Source: Chromera velia (taxonomy: Eukaryota; Sar; Chromeraceae). From it: a stretch of 22,939 nt of DNA. The stretch is from contig JAHBMJ010002079.1 of NCBI GenBank assembly GCA_018398765.1, positions 1 to 22,939 on the forward strand, in the 5' to 3' direction. The position numbers and the translations under genes were made by a program. Below, one piece after another: positions 9,354 through 19,395 of this stretch; position 1 is the first letter of the stretch, and the number at the start of each line of letters is the position of its first letter. The notes below the pieces were generated by a model. The model saw only the letters and a program-made list of their open reading frames with translations, was not told where the DNA came from and did no database searches.

Positions 9354-9939
9354 ACTAAGTCAGTCGCACCTGTTCATCTCTCTTTCTTATCTTGATTGTT
9401 TATTCCACCTGCCTGTTGAACACTTTTTTCTTTCTCTTTTCCATCTCATCTACGTTTTTCTCTCTCAACCATCTAACTATTCTGTCTCTTGTTTCAAAAG
9501 AAGGCTGTTGGCCTGCCTGCATATGCTGGTGCTCTTCTTATCTCAAAAGAGTGTTCACCTCTGTCATACAGCGCTCTTACACTCTCCTCTAAGTGGGGAA
9601 AGAAATCATACAGATGCATTTCCTTTCCCTTCAGTCTGTTGTCTACTCCTCTCTGAATTGCATCGATCAACGTATGGAAGACAGGGGATTCTCTTTTCTT
9701 TTTCAGAACAGCGGCCCCCCATGTCAGCGTCCGATCAGCCGCGATCAGCTACCTCCAGCTCGATTAAAAGAAGACCCCCCTCTAAATACATTGATACAAC
9801 ACTTTCTTTTTCTCATATTCCCAGCACCCACCTCACAAACCTTCTCTGTAGCTGGTTGAATTTCTCAAAACTCTTTTTTGTTCCCTTGCTAGGTTCCTTT
9901 GTGGATTTCACAGCCATATAGCCAAACTGCCCTGATTGT

Positions 9940-10575
9940 CTATTTGAACCACTCAAAACAAACACTCGGGGGCAGCTCACCCGCGACTGCTATCTTTACT
10001 TTCAGAAAGTAGAAGGCTCTTTCTGTCTTTGTATATCTTTCATCCATCATCTTTTCTATCAAACAGTCATCTGTTATCAAGAGGCCCAGGTATAGGTATT
10101 CAGATGCCCTTTTCAGTTCTCTTCTAGGTTCTCTTCCGACTAAACTGAACTTATATATCTTCCTTCTTTCCCGGTCTCTTCCCTCCCTCCACATAAAGAA
10201 CATCCATCTTAACTTGGTCAAAAGGGGAACTTCTATGTCTTCTGTGTAGCTTTCCGCTCCCTTCAGTAGTGCTTTAAAACCTTTTTCCTCCTTGGACTCA
10301 AGAAATGCATCGTCTGCATACAGACCTGCGTCAAAGTTCACTGTGCATCCCTGCAATTTGAAACTCACCTTTGCCCTTATCTTTCCTGTCTGTTGTCTGT
10401 CTCCCTCCAGTTCTCTGTCTGCTCTCCTTTTTATTTCAGTAAGCATATCGTTGGTGTTCATGGAGTAAATGACAGGCCCTGCAGGACCTCCCTGCTTCCC
10501 CCCTTTCCTTTTTCTCCACCACCAGTCTATTCCTTTCACTCTCACCCTAATGTCTCTTACTGACTCGATCCACAA
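9940..10575 (-). pseudogene. LINE reverse transcriptase fragment, motifs B and C
   Basis: The longest intact piece of the LINE (about 211 codons). It holds motif B (KQGGPAGPVIYSMNTNDM) and motif C (LYADDAFL), then a thumb-like region with KRASEYLYLGLLITDD, which matches the Y-L-G-hydrophobic segment that follows motif C in LINE enzymes. Motif B reads GGPAGP where most LINEs have QGCPLSP. The frame stops at TAG 9937-9939, although LINE-like sequence (AVWLYGCEIH) continues in the same frame beyond it. Confidence 0.75.
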
Positions 10576-10819
10576 TCCACTTGGCCATCCAATCCGACCA
10601 CTTGTTCTTCTTCAGCTGTCTGTACAGCTTTTCATGTCTCACTTCATCGAACGCCCTCGTAAAATCCAAAAAAGCAATAAAGAGCACAAGAGTACATGAA
10701 ATATTATTCGACAAAAGGAAAATTGCGTCGAACGTACCTGATCCCTTCTTATATATAAATTGGAAAGGTATAGCAGAGTTCATGTACATCCTTTTTTCCT
10801 CATTTGCCCCCCTCATCAC
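10547..10819 (-). pseudogene. LINE reverse transcriptase fragment, motif A
   Basis: A 90-codon piece with a region resembling the G-x-x-T-x-DAIF-L block and motif A (FLDFTRAFDEV, with the first catalytic Asp). It ends ...DRVSKRH then TAG; the following V-R-V-K-G segment continues in the neighbouring frame, so a single-base frame change lies at the CATTAGG word near 10555. Confidence 0.75.
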
Positions 10820-10850
10820 CAGTTCCCCCAGGGTTAAATCCTACTACTAC

Positions 10851-12076
10851 AAGGCTAGAGTAGAGGGACATAGATCCGGCATCGCCAAATCTTAAGCCAC
10901 TGCTATGATAGTTACTATAACAAGGCTTTGACGATACCCCACTGCTTGGCTGAGCCCAGAACATCATTTTTTGGGAGGCCGAGGCCAATGAGCAGAGTGG
11001 GGGAGTTAGATAAGCTCAAAAGCTTGCATACTAATCGGATGTCCATCGGATCAATTTGACGTAGCTTGCCTAATTGGCACAATGAAACTCATTTGAGGGT
11101 GATTGGATAAATTAAATAATACAAACCGCTTCAAGGTCTGCTTGTGATAGCTTTGTGTAAAGAATCTAAAGATTTTTCTAGAGATTTTGTAGTTATAAGT
11201 ACGTTTTACTTCAAATTTGAATGTCGATTGTTTATCTTCAATGAAAAATTGATATTTTTTATCACAGTATTGTAATTTAAACCATGCATAGACCTACTAT
11301 AGTAGAAATAGACTTTTTATTAAAGGCGCGTGCATATGGTACAAGAGTTTTGCCTGAACGTCATCCGAAATAACACCTGCATACTGCGGTGACATCATAA
11401 GAGTCACATCTTTGGACCGCGAGATTGGAACTTTGGCGAAGACACAGTGGACTCTCGCGCTTTTCAGGTAGAGAAGGGGGCAGGCACGACGTGCGTAGGA
11501 AGACCGGTCAGAAGTATACCGCCAGATCTCTCGAATGTTTTGAAAAACGAGCCTGCACGTATCCATACAAATTTCATCTACGTCTTTGATGCATGTAAAC
11601 ACTGGCATACTCCCCAGAGAAACTCTTCATGCACATGTCTTAAGTGCTGGCTCTATCACCGTGCCTGCAGGGCCGGGTCTGTGAATACAAATGCATCACA
11701 AGACAATGAGAGATGCAGGTTGAGCAACTCCCTGACTTACCCACTGATTTGCTGACTGCCTCCCGCACTCCTGACTCCCCACTTCTTCATTCTCCTCCCA
11801 CTCCACACCTTTACGTACTCTTCGACCCACTGACCCTTCCACCCACCCACTCGCTTCTCCACGTCCTCCGACAGTCCCTCATCACCATGCTCGCCCACTC
11901 TCCCTCCCTCCTTGGCTCACTTGTTTGGACACCCACTTCCTGACTCACTCACCCAATCATGCCGAATGATCGACTCTGTCACTCTTCATGCGTGACAACA
12001 GCCTAACTGTCCAGGGCACTCATAAATTCATTTGCCCACCTGTTTGCCGAATGAGATGTATGCTGGCTGACTAACT
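10851..12076. other. Intergenic, no gene seen
   Basis: No gene supported. 11050-11300 is AT-rich. 11740-11960 is pyrimidine-rich, built of degenerate ctgact/ccac/ctcc words with a leucine-, serine- and proline-rich open frame that looks like a by-product of composition. Confidence 0.5.
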
Positions 12077-12099
12077 GACGGACGGACGGACGGACGGAC
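12077..12099. repeat. (GACG)n microsatellite
   Basis: Five and three-quarter uninterrupted GACG units. Confidence 0.95.
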
Positions 12100-12977
12100 C
12101 TGTGGATCCTGCAGAGCTTCTGTCGTTTGAGTCTCAATAGGTTGAATCCCTGGAAGGGCAGCAGTGCTGCAAGACCACATGTCGAAAAGACGAGGGAGAT
12201 GCCCACATATAGAAAGAATATAGTGGGCGGCTCTTAATCATCAAAAATGAAACGCGATCACGTCACAGACCGGATGGCACATTGATTCTACTCTACGATA
12301 TCCTCTCTCTGTGCTTCGTTTGTGACTGCCAACAAGCTTGCGATGGTGTATCTGCTCTCATCATTAGTCAAGCAATACACACAAATAGCCCATGCGAATG
12401 CCCCATGTACGATCAAATGACCCTGCGGAAAGTGGTAAAAGGTGAAAAAGCTTTTCAACAGTTCGAAACCTCGTTTCATTCACAGAGGCTCTGCTTGCGG
12501 ATTAAGAGGATCTGCGACAGATTGCACGTCCAATTGATTGGCAGGAAAGTTGACATGCAGACTGACTGACTTTCTTTGCTGAGTGGCCCTGCAAATGACA
12601 ATCAGAAGAGGACACAAACAAAAGAGCTCATCTGAAAGATTACTAGGTACTCGAAAGATGGAGAACGATTCTTTGGGTCAAAAAATTGGCAGGCAGCGTG
12701 GGAGTTTCCCATGCAAAGAAGAGACTGCAAAAAGTGCAGACGTACAACTGCGGATGAAGGCTCTGAGGAAGTCACGGCGCCTCTTTCTATAGGCACAAGG
12801 AAAGGAAAAAGGAGTTTGCAGCAAAGAGAGGCTTAGAAAACAAGGAGACAAAAATATGACAGAGAGAGAAGAGCAAAGGGAGCGAAAGAAAGAGAGAGAG
12901 AGAGACAGGAATCAAAATCGAAAAATAAGTGAGAAAAAATATCTGATTGATATTGAGAGAAAGAGGCAGAGAGAATG
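12100..12977. other. Intergenic, no gene seen
   Basis: No gene recognised. Short opposing open frames at 12282-12796 show no domain. From 12790 the plus strand becomes almost pure purine. Confidence 0.5.
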
Positions 12978-13010
12978 GAAAGAAGAAGAAGAAGAAGAAG
13001 AAGAAGAAAG
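12978..13010 (+). repeat. (GAA)n microsatellite in a purine tract
   Basis: About nine GAA units inside a purine-rich block on the plus strand (about 12790-13060). The long Phe/Ser/Leu-only open frames on the other strand are by-products of this tract. Confidence 0.95.
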
Positions 13011-14126
13011 AGGAGAATGATAATGAGAAGATGAAAGAAAAAGACGAGGAAAACGGCTGAGCGCAACGGAGCACAATCCACTGACCACCCGAATACAAAC
13101 ACCGAATGGGTTGTGCTCACTCTGCATTCGATCAGACACACTATGTAAGGAAGATTGAAAGGGCCCAGAGCAATCAGTAAACGAACGATGATCTAAACAA
13201 CTTCATGTATGTATCGAGAGGTAATGCGGAACGGCTTTTGAGAGACCGCTTGTGAGGGTCATCTCCACAAGTAAGAAAAATCCATTTCCTGTATTCTCAT
13301 CGGACACGTCGATGCCTTCTTTTTGGCACCGATTGATGCATGGTCTCTCATCCTCTGTCCCTCTTGCAAGTTGTCCTTTCCTCCTTTCCTACTCGCACCC
13401 CACCCACCTCTTAACCTCCCCCCCCCTTTTCTGTTGATGTTCTTTTGTAAGTGCGAACATGGATCTTGAGCGTATGCAGTCATACACGGAAGATGTTTGC
13501 CTGAAATCCACATCGGAGAAAAGGTACCCGGCATACTCTCAAAACAGCTTCGCAAAAAGATTCACAACGCCCGCCAAAGACAGAGAGAGCAGGAATCCTA
13601 CTGGCTAACCTGACACTGCAAGCAGAAGACAAAGGGAGGCAAGGGGCAAGGGCAGAAAAAGAGATAAAGAGGGAAGTGCAATAAATTATTCATGTGGAGC
13701 ACCAAGATGCGGGTATGCACCGGATGGCTCTTTTGATTTGTAAAAAAGGAAGCTGCTGAAAAGTTGCCGGGGCATTCGTTGGAAGCTATTCGTGGGTGGG
13801 TACTGTGACAGAAATGTGCTGGAGCCTGGTGTCTCAAAGCCAGAAATGACCAACCCTCCCTCATGGCAAGCAGACCACAGATTGAAGTGGTTGCTCACCC
13901 CTTTCTTGATCTCTCTCTCTCTCTCTCTCTGTGCTTGTTTGCTCCTTCGATCTCTTCTTGAACCTCTTCCTCCGCTTACCTCTTCGCCGTCAGTGCACTG
14001 CAAGCGTGGACACATGCGCAGGCACAAAGACACACAGACAAAGAGGTGACGTGACTTTCATGTTCGTGGAGGTAACAGATGATCAATTCAGCATTTCAGG
14101 AAGATTATCTTGGGGCCCATCGATAG

Positions 14127-14128
<2 letters not shown>
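13011..14128. other. Intergenic, no gene seen
   Basis: No gene supported. It contains a short CT run (13909-13930) and a C run (13419-13426). Short opposing open frames lack family features. Confidence 0.5.

Positions 14129-14160
<32 letters not shown>
14129..14160 (+). repeat. (TC)16 microsatellite
   Basis: Thirty-two uninterrupted bases of TC followed by gcag|gagg. The result resembles a long polypyrimidine tract with a CAG acceptor, but no open exon follows. Confidence 0.95.
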
Positions 14161-14163
<3 letters not shown>

Positions 14164-14450
14164 GGAGGCCATTCGGACAGACTCGCTGCTGTGTGAGGAT
14201 GTGCACTAAAAAGAAAGAGGGGGGGAGTGAGGGAGAGAAGGAGAGATAGGGGGAGAGGCGGTGGTACCGATAGAGTAATGACAAGGAAATGCGATGCGAT
14301 GCGTGCAGTTTCATGCTTTCATAGGGAGGCTATTGGTTGGGTGGATAAGGGAACGGCGGGCAGATGGCTGTCAAGGAATGCAAATAAATGGCATCCACGT
14401 GCATGCAGTCACTGACGGAATCGTCGGGATCGCAGAGCTGCAAAAAAGAG

Positions 14451-14451
<1 letters not shown>

Positions 14452-14519
<68 letters not shown>
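14452..14519 (+). repeat. (CA)n/(GA)n compound microsatellite
   Basis: About 18 CA units (14452-14488) pass directly into about 15 GA units (14489-14519). Confidence 0.95.
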
Positions 14520-14522
<3 letters not shown>

Positions 14523-14594
14523 GACAAGAAGAGGGATGCACATGATCAATCACCTACTCTGTCACATAGACACACAGACAGATTTCTTTTTACA

Positions 14595-14621
14595 CAGACA
14601 GACAGACAGACAGACAGACAG
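14595..14621 (+). repeat. (CAGA)n microsatellite
   Basis: Six to seven CAGA units, about 75 bases after the CA/GA tract. Confidence 0.95.
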
Positions 14622-15125
14622 TCAAAATTAAAGACATCTATCGACTTTCTTTTCTTTTCTTCTCCTCTTCGTTCCCATGGATAGGCTGAAGCATCCTTTT
14701 CCTCTCTCAAGAGACAGGCAGCTAGAGAGACTATATCTTTGGTTGTTTTTCCCTCCATTCGCAGAGAGACGCAGTGACAGACGACAGACACGCAGGTGGA
14801 GAAGCATGTAAGCAACACAAGAGGCAGTGTACTTTCAACCAAATTGAATCGAGCCATCATCTTCCTTTGCTTCGCTGTTCCCTTCTCCAAGGATGCTCTC
14901 CCAATCAGCTCACCCCCTCAAGCTCATATTCCTGAAGGAAGGCATCTGGTTTCTGCATGCACCGGTGGCAGACGAACATCCATGCAAATATAGACGGCGC
15001 TGCATGCAGCGGTGTCTCGTGAAAAGTTTCGCATGAGGGAAGAAACTCTCTGTGCAAAGGTTACGAGGCAGCGTGACCCCTCAATCACCTAACCGACGCA
15101 CAAAGAGATCAGTGGTTTTGTGCTT
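14622..15125. other. Intergenic, no gene seen
   Basis: No gene supported. TGCATGC words lie at 14954 and 15001 (and 14400 just upstream). Confidence 0.5.
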
Positions 15126-15329
15126 GAAAGCCAAAAGTAGACCAGTCAAATTGAGGCAGGCAAGAAAACGGGGGAATGAGCAACACTCGATGAAACCTGC
15201 GCATGAAAGAAGAAGGACGCTCCACCAGAAAGCCAAAAGTAGACCAGTCAAATTGAGGCAGGCAAGAAAACGGGGGAATGAGCAACACTCGATGAAACCT
15301 GCGCATGAAAGAAGAAGGACGCTCCACCA
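15126..15329 (+). repeat. Perfect 102-bp tandem duplication
   Basis: Bases 15126-15227 and 15228-15329 appear identical throughout. The period is 34 codons, so a 96-codon plus frame (15052-15342) and a minus frame stay open across both copies. The open frames are a consequence of the duplication, not good evidence of a gene. Identity of the copies points to a very recent duplication or an assembly artefact. Confidence 0.9.
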
Positions 15330-15662
15330 GAGAGGTGGCTGACCTCAACAATTTTCGGTGAATGCGCTGTTCCAGGTGAACTACGGAGATTGAGATTGAG
15401 AGCAGAGGAGCCAGAGAGAAGCCCAAGAAGAAGCGAAAGGGCGCAGAGAATCAGTCTCATCATGGTTTCCCCACAAACAATAGGCTCGTTCGAGAGAGGT
15501 CGAATCGCCTTGAAAGGTCGACTGAAGCTGAATCACTTGACTTCTTTCGGTTTCGTTTCAGACTTGAAGACTTGAAGTGGTCGGACTGCAAATCAATGCA
15601 CCCTTGTGGCAGCCAGCTATAGGCTTCGGCCAGACTCAAACATGGTCAAACGAATCGTGGAT
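15330..15662. other. Intergenic, no gene seen
   Basis: No gene supported. A short stretch rich in gag/aga words is followed by ordinary sequence. Confidence 0.45.
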
Positions 15663-15683
15663 CATATATATATATATATATAT
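15663..15683. repeat. (AT)n microsatellite
   Basis: About ten AT units. Closely followed at 15707-15721 by a (TGCA)n run. Confidence 0.9.
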
Positions 15684-16389
15684 GTCATTCAGATCGACCC
15701 GTCTCGTGCATGCATGCATGCGTTTAAAAAAAGTAAGAGAAAGAAAATGCATGTTAAAATTTATTTCCCCGGCCCCCCCCAAAAGAAAAAACCTCTTTAA
15801 AAAAAGAACATAAGATCATCAACATAAGTAAGACCAGACCAGGCCTTTCCCGTCATGCAAAAAGACATAACCCTCGATCATCAACACATAACACTGAAAA
15901 TGTCAAAGTAAAAAAAGGGAGGCGGGGGAGTTGAAATCTTTATAGTGTCTCTCTGGTATGCTTAATCATCAGTGCTGGATTTGGGAGTTTGGTGTTGTAG
16001 ATGGGTGTAGTGGTGCTAAGTGGTACGGGGATCTCTTAGAGGGTAACCTCACTATAGGACTTTAGGCCTATTTGGGCCTCTGCCATAAGATTGAGGATCA
16101 GAGATGGAAGACAGTCGACGTATTAGTCACGCAGGATAGTGTAGGACCGGGGTTGAATTGATCGAATGATGGAGCCAATGCGTATGAAATATATATGTTA
16201 AGCCATTGTTGGCTTATATAAACAAACTAAACAAACTAGATAGTATAGGTTGAGTCCGGCCTAATCTATCCCCTCTTTATCTAATTAGGATTCTAATAGA
16301 TTCTAATAATATGCGGACGTGAAATGCATACAGAATTAACCCTCAATCATCAATTTCTTTTTTATATAAGAGTTAGGCATACTTAGGTG
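15684..16389. other. AT-rich noncoding sequence, unassigned
   Basis: No gene. A 17-bp word taaccctc(g/a)atcatcaa occurs at 15868 and 16337 in the same orientation. A TATA-like ggcttatataaac lies at 16211 between them, so a solo LTR or other insertion is conceivable but not shown. Confidence 0.35.
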
Positions 16390-16482
16390 TTATGTGTCAG
16401 GTATGCGGGGTAGTTTGGTATTATGTGTCAGGTATGCGGGGTAGTTTGGTGTTATGTGTTAGGTATGCAGGGTACTCTGTAT
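16390..16482 (+). repeat. 31-bp tandem repeat, three copies
   Basis: ttatgtgt(c/t)aggtatgc(g/a)ggg units begin at 16390, 16421 and 16452. The third copy has drifted most. Confidence 0.85.
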
Positions 16483-16538
16483 GAGGACTCGGATGTATCA
16501 AGGTGTTTTTTTGCTAGTGCCGGGGGCATTACCACTAT

Positions 16539-16648
16539 ATAAACATAACAAAAAATAAAAAGTAATAAAAAGTCTAAGTTCTAATGCTAAACTTCTATAG
16601 ACAAGCCCAAATTTATAAATTGTTGATTGAGGTTTTTGTTATGTTTAT
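16539..16648. repeat. 16-bp perfect inverted repeat
   Basis: ataaacataacaaaaa (16539-16554) and tttttgttatgtttat (16633-16648) are exact reverse complements separated by 78 bases. AT-rich composition lowers its significance. Confidence 0.6.
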
Positions 16649-17619
16649 AAATAATTTAATATTTCTTTTAACGAAAAAATGTATGCATATATGTATGCAA
16701 TTGCTAGGGGCATGTAAAACATACTGGGTAGAAAGTTTTCCACCTATGTAAAATTAATAATTTTTTTCATGTGTCAAGTAGCTAGATAAAAAGGAATTCT
16801 TGCATTGCCTGGCTCAGCTGGAATTTATTGATTCTAATGATTGTAACTGTCTACTTGCCGGTACAAATACATCTGAACTTTTTATAACTTTTCATCTGTA
16901 ATTTAACCTGATCACTTCTACACTTGCATCTGGTTTCTCTATTTGATGCTAAGTCTTGTATCCCAATTCTGGAAAGTGATTAATTGAATAACTCTATTGG
17001 TGAGTTAGCAAACAAGTTGAAACAACAACCATGCATGTATATGCCGCCCCGGCCGGCCTGGGAGTTTAGGCTGCTTAGCGCTCCAACCCAGGGTCCAACT
17101 AAGGTCAATTGCGGTTAGGCATCCTTTATAACTAACTAAGTACTAAATTGTCTAAGGTTAAAGTAACTGACTCTAGTAACTGACTAATTTATAATAAGAA
17201 ATGAACGAATGACACAGTCACATAGGGTAACACAGAGCTAGCATGGCCTAGCAAAAAGCTAATAAATAAATTAATTGATTAAAAAAAAGTTGAGTGAAAA
17301 ACACAAAAGACAGGACATAAGAAAATATAGGAGTCTTGAAGAGAAAAGAAAAATGGAATAAAAAAGTACTAACCTAAGTACCAACTCTGAGTCAGTGCCC
17401 ACTAACAAAGCTAGTAGCAAGGCTTTATAGAGTGCATCATATTCATTAAAATGATGATAATTAGCCATGACTAGAGCTGTGATAATCATTCATAAGGCAA
17501 CTTCAAAGTTCAAAATAGTGTCAGGATGAAAAATCACAAAATAAGTGTGGGTCCATTATGAGAACTCATGTTCTGATGCTAGGTTTTCATGATTCTTTCT
17601 GGTACAGGAATTTTTTGTA
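16649..17619. other. AT-rich noncoding sequence
   Basis: No gene supported. A short GC island (17042-17110, gccgccccggccggcctggg) interrupts AT-rich sequence. I see nothing else assignable. Confidence 0.5.
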
Positions 17620-17621
17620 TG

Positions 17622-18065
17622 TGGAGGGCGAGTGGGGTGCTTTTTGCCCCCCCCTCTGCATAGGAGACCGGCGCTTTTCCACAAAAAACTCGTTCTCATA
17701 ATTGGTAAAGAGTTAGAAGCTAAAACTTTCTGTAAGAAGACGTTATAATGATAAAAAAAGAACTATGGAACAGATTTTTTATATCATTTCTAGAAACATA
17801 GGCTGCCATACAAATTTTATAAGTTTCATACCGTTTTTCTTACTATTAAAAACCGTTAAAAAATGGCCCAAAAATCAACAAAAATTGTATGACAACCTAT
17901 GTTTCTAGAAATGATATAAAAAATCTGTTCTATAGTTCTTTTTCTATCGTTACAACATCTTCTTACACAAATTTTCAGCTTTTAACTCCTGACCAATTAT
18001 GAGAATGAGTTTTTTGCGGAAATGCGCCGCTTTAGGGGGGCAAAAAGTATCCCACTCGCCCCCGG
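17622..18065. mobile_element. Foldback element with long inverted repeats
   Basis: The left arm (about 17622-17818) and right arm (about 17882-18065) are reverse complements at about 80-85%. Both begin G-rich (gggcgagtggg), pass through ctttttgccccccc, then acaaaaaactc(g/a)ttctcataattgg. They finish with a perfect 40-base block (cagattttttatatcatttctagaaacatagg) near the centre. The unpaired loop is about 65 bases. There is no coding capacity. The structure is that of a foldback or MITE-type DNA element. No convincing target-site duplication is visible, so its superfamily is unknown. Confidence 0.8.
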
Positions 18066-18431
18066 CATGCGTTAGTGCACAGAGACACTTGATCATAGAG
18101 CTTCAAACACTTGCATTTCAAAGAACTTTTTATTGGTCTACTTCTGTTGAGGGAAATTGGTGCCCAGTAAGTCGATAGTACCAATCATTATCAGTGATGA
18201 AGTTCCCTATAAACACAACACAGGACATTCAGTTACAAAATAGGTGTTCGAAATTACTAACAAGTTGGCGCAGCCTTGCAAAAAGCAATGATTGACATCT
18301 CAAAACAAAGATCGAAAACAAAAGTGAACTTAAAACCCCGAAATTAAAAGTCTTAAACAGGCAGAGAAATCTATACTAAACAAATAAATTATATAAACTA
18401 TTTGCGTACTTCTGTCCAACATCTGCAAGGC
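18066..18431. other. AT-rich spacer, no gene seen
   Basis: Sequence between the foldback and hAT-type elements with no open frame of note. Confidence 0.5.
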
Positions 18432-19395
18432 CTTGCCAGCAGGGTTGCCAATTGTTTTAGCGGTAGATAAGCTTCATTACCGGTAACCGGTAATTACCGG
18501 CAGAGTTTGCTGGCAGTTAGCAAAGACTTAACAGAATTCTAACAGTTACTAACACTTTTTAATAACCTAAGTCCTAGGTTATAGGTCAATCAATCAATCA
18601 CTTAAGGCTAGACTTAAGGTCAATTCAAAAAGTCAATACGTCATCTGTAGGGACAGCTATGCGGCCAGTGTGCTTGAAGATGACGCAGATCGAAGCGATG
18701 GGTCCTGTCTTGCACTTGGCGCCCAAAAACAGAGAACCGCTGGCCGCAATGACCACAGCTGGCCCCTAGGCTGGCCTAAACAGATGCACCCGTGCGATTC
18801 CAACAACGGAAAGAGTCCGCCTCAAAGTTTGGGCGGTCCTCCCAATCCAGTGCTCCAGCCTCCAAAGAAAGACCCGCCGCTAAAAGCTGATGTCTGAGGC
18901 CTTGAAGGGCCTCTGACTCCGGAAACCCAGGGAGGTAGAGATTTGCCATCTGCAAGCAAGCAGACATGAAAGAATCATAAGTAAATAAGCAAACAGAGAC
19001 AGGGAAAGCGAGTATATAAACAAAAGGCGTTTAGGCGTTTGTAGAGACAAGTAGGGCAAGTATGTGAACGAAAGGCAATTGGGGTGAACGAAAGGCTGTC
19101 ATAGAGCTGTTAGAACTTTTTGCCACTTATAGGGGTAAAGTAATTAAAAATTTGTATTTTTAAAATATTTTTTTTATTTTTTTTTTGTGTGTGAATAGGC
19201 TTTTCAAATGCCAATAAACACTTAAAAACATGTTTTTGAAGGTTGGCGCCGCAGGCGAAATTTTTTTTTTAGGACCCTAATTTTTATTATTTTTTTTGTC
19301 GGTAAAAGGAAGGCAGACTGAGGCCATTACCGGTTACCGGCAATTGCCAGTAGACTAGACCTGTTACCGACCAGAAAAGCAACCCTGCTTGCCAG
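18432..19395. mobile_element. hAT-type non-autonomous element with 8-bp TSD
   Basis: The element spans 18440-19387 (948 bp). Its ends are inverted: CAGGGTTGC at 18440 and GCAACCCTG ending at 19387. It is flanked by a perfect 8-bp duplication, CTTGCCAG (18432-18439 and 19388-19395). Subterminal regions carry the same motif in opposite orientation: ATTACCGGTAACCGGTAATTACCGG (18476 on) and ATTACCGGTTACCGGCAATTGCC (19326 on). CAGGG-type ends plus an 8-bp target duplication are diagnostic of the hAT superfamily. No transposase is present. The centre (about 18650-18960) is much more GC-rich than the shoulders and may be captured sequence. Confidence 0.9.
18776..18967 (-). pseudogene. GC-rich open frame inside hAT element
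   Basis: A 63-codon minus frame (MSACLQMANLYLPGFPES, then RHQLLAAGLSLEAGALDWED, then FRCWNRTGASV) with mixed polar and hydrophobic residues. It is unlike the surrounding AT-rich DNA. I recognise no family. It could be a host exon fragment carried by the element, or chance openness in GC-rich sequence. Confidence 0.2.

Larger units (their letters stand above)
8978..10850 (-). mobile_element. Decayed non-LTR retrotransposon (LINE)
   Basis: Minus-strand coding, spread over several frames. In 5'-3' order: GSGTFDAIFLL then FIAFLDFTRAFDEVRHEKL (reverse transcriptase motif A, about 10690-10620); a frame change near 10555; KQGGPAGPVIYSMNTNDML (motif B, about 10480); GLYADDAFL (motif C with the YADD catalytic core, about 10325); AVWLYGCEIH (about 9910), the Y-G-x-E block common after LINE reverse transcriptases; QLQRRFVRWVLGI (about 9830) in another frame; then RICPFCFDLL and EDEVHVLTKCP (9070-8985), the C-terminal C-x2-C-H-C zinc knuckle. 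TAG at 9937, further stops and at least three frame changes show it is inactive. No endonuclease domain is recognisable upstream, so the copy is 5'-truncated as LINEs often are. Confidence 0.85.

Noticed and set aside
9115-9921. 268-codon plus-strand open frame
   Set aside because: It lies antisense to the LINE remnant, whose zinc-knuckle and Y-G-C-E blocks account for the region. The plus product is a Phe/Ser/Leu-rich by-product.
12833-13141. Phe/Ser/Leu-rich minus frames near 13 kb
   Set aside because: They are translations of the complement of a GAA/GAGA purine tract, open in all three frames by composition.
14129-14210. Intron acceptor after the (TC)16 tract
   Set aside because: The tract ends in gcag|g and mimics a splice site, but no upstream donor-linked frame or open downstream exon is visible.
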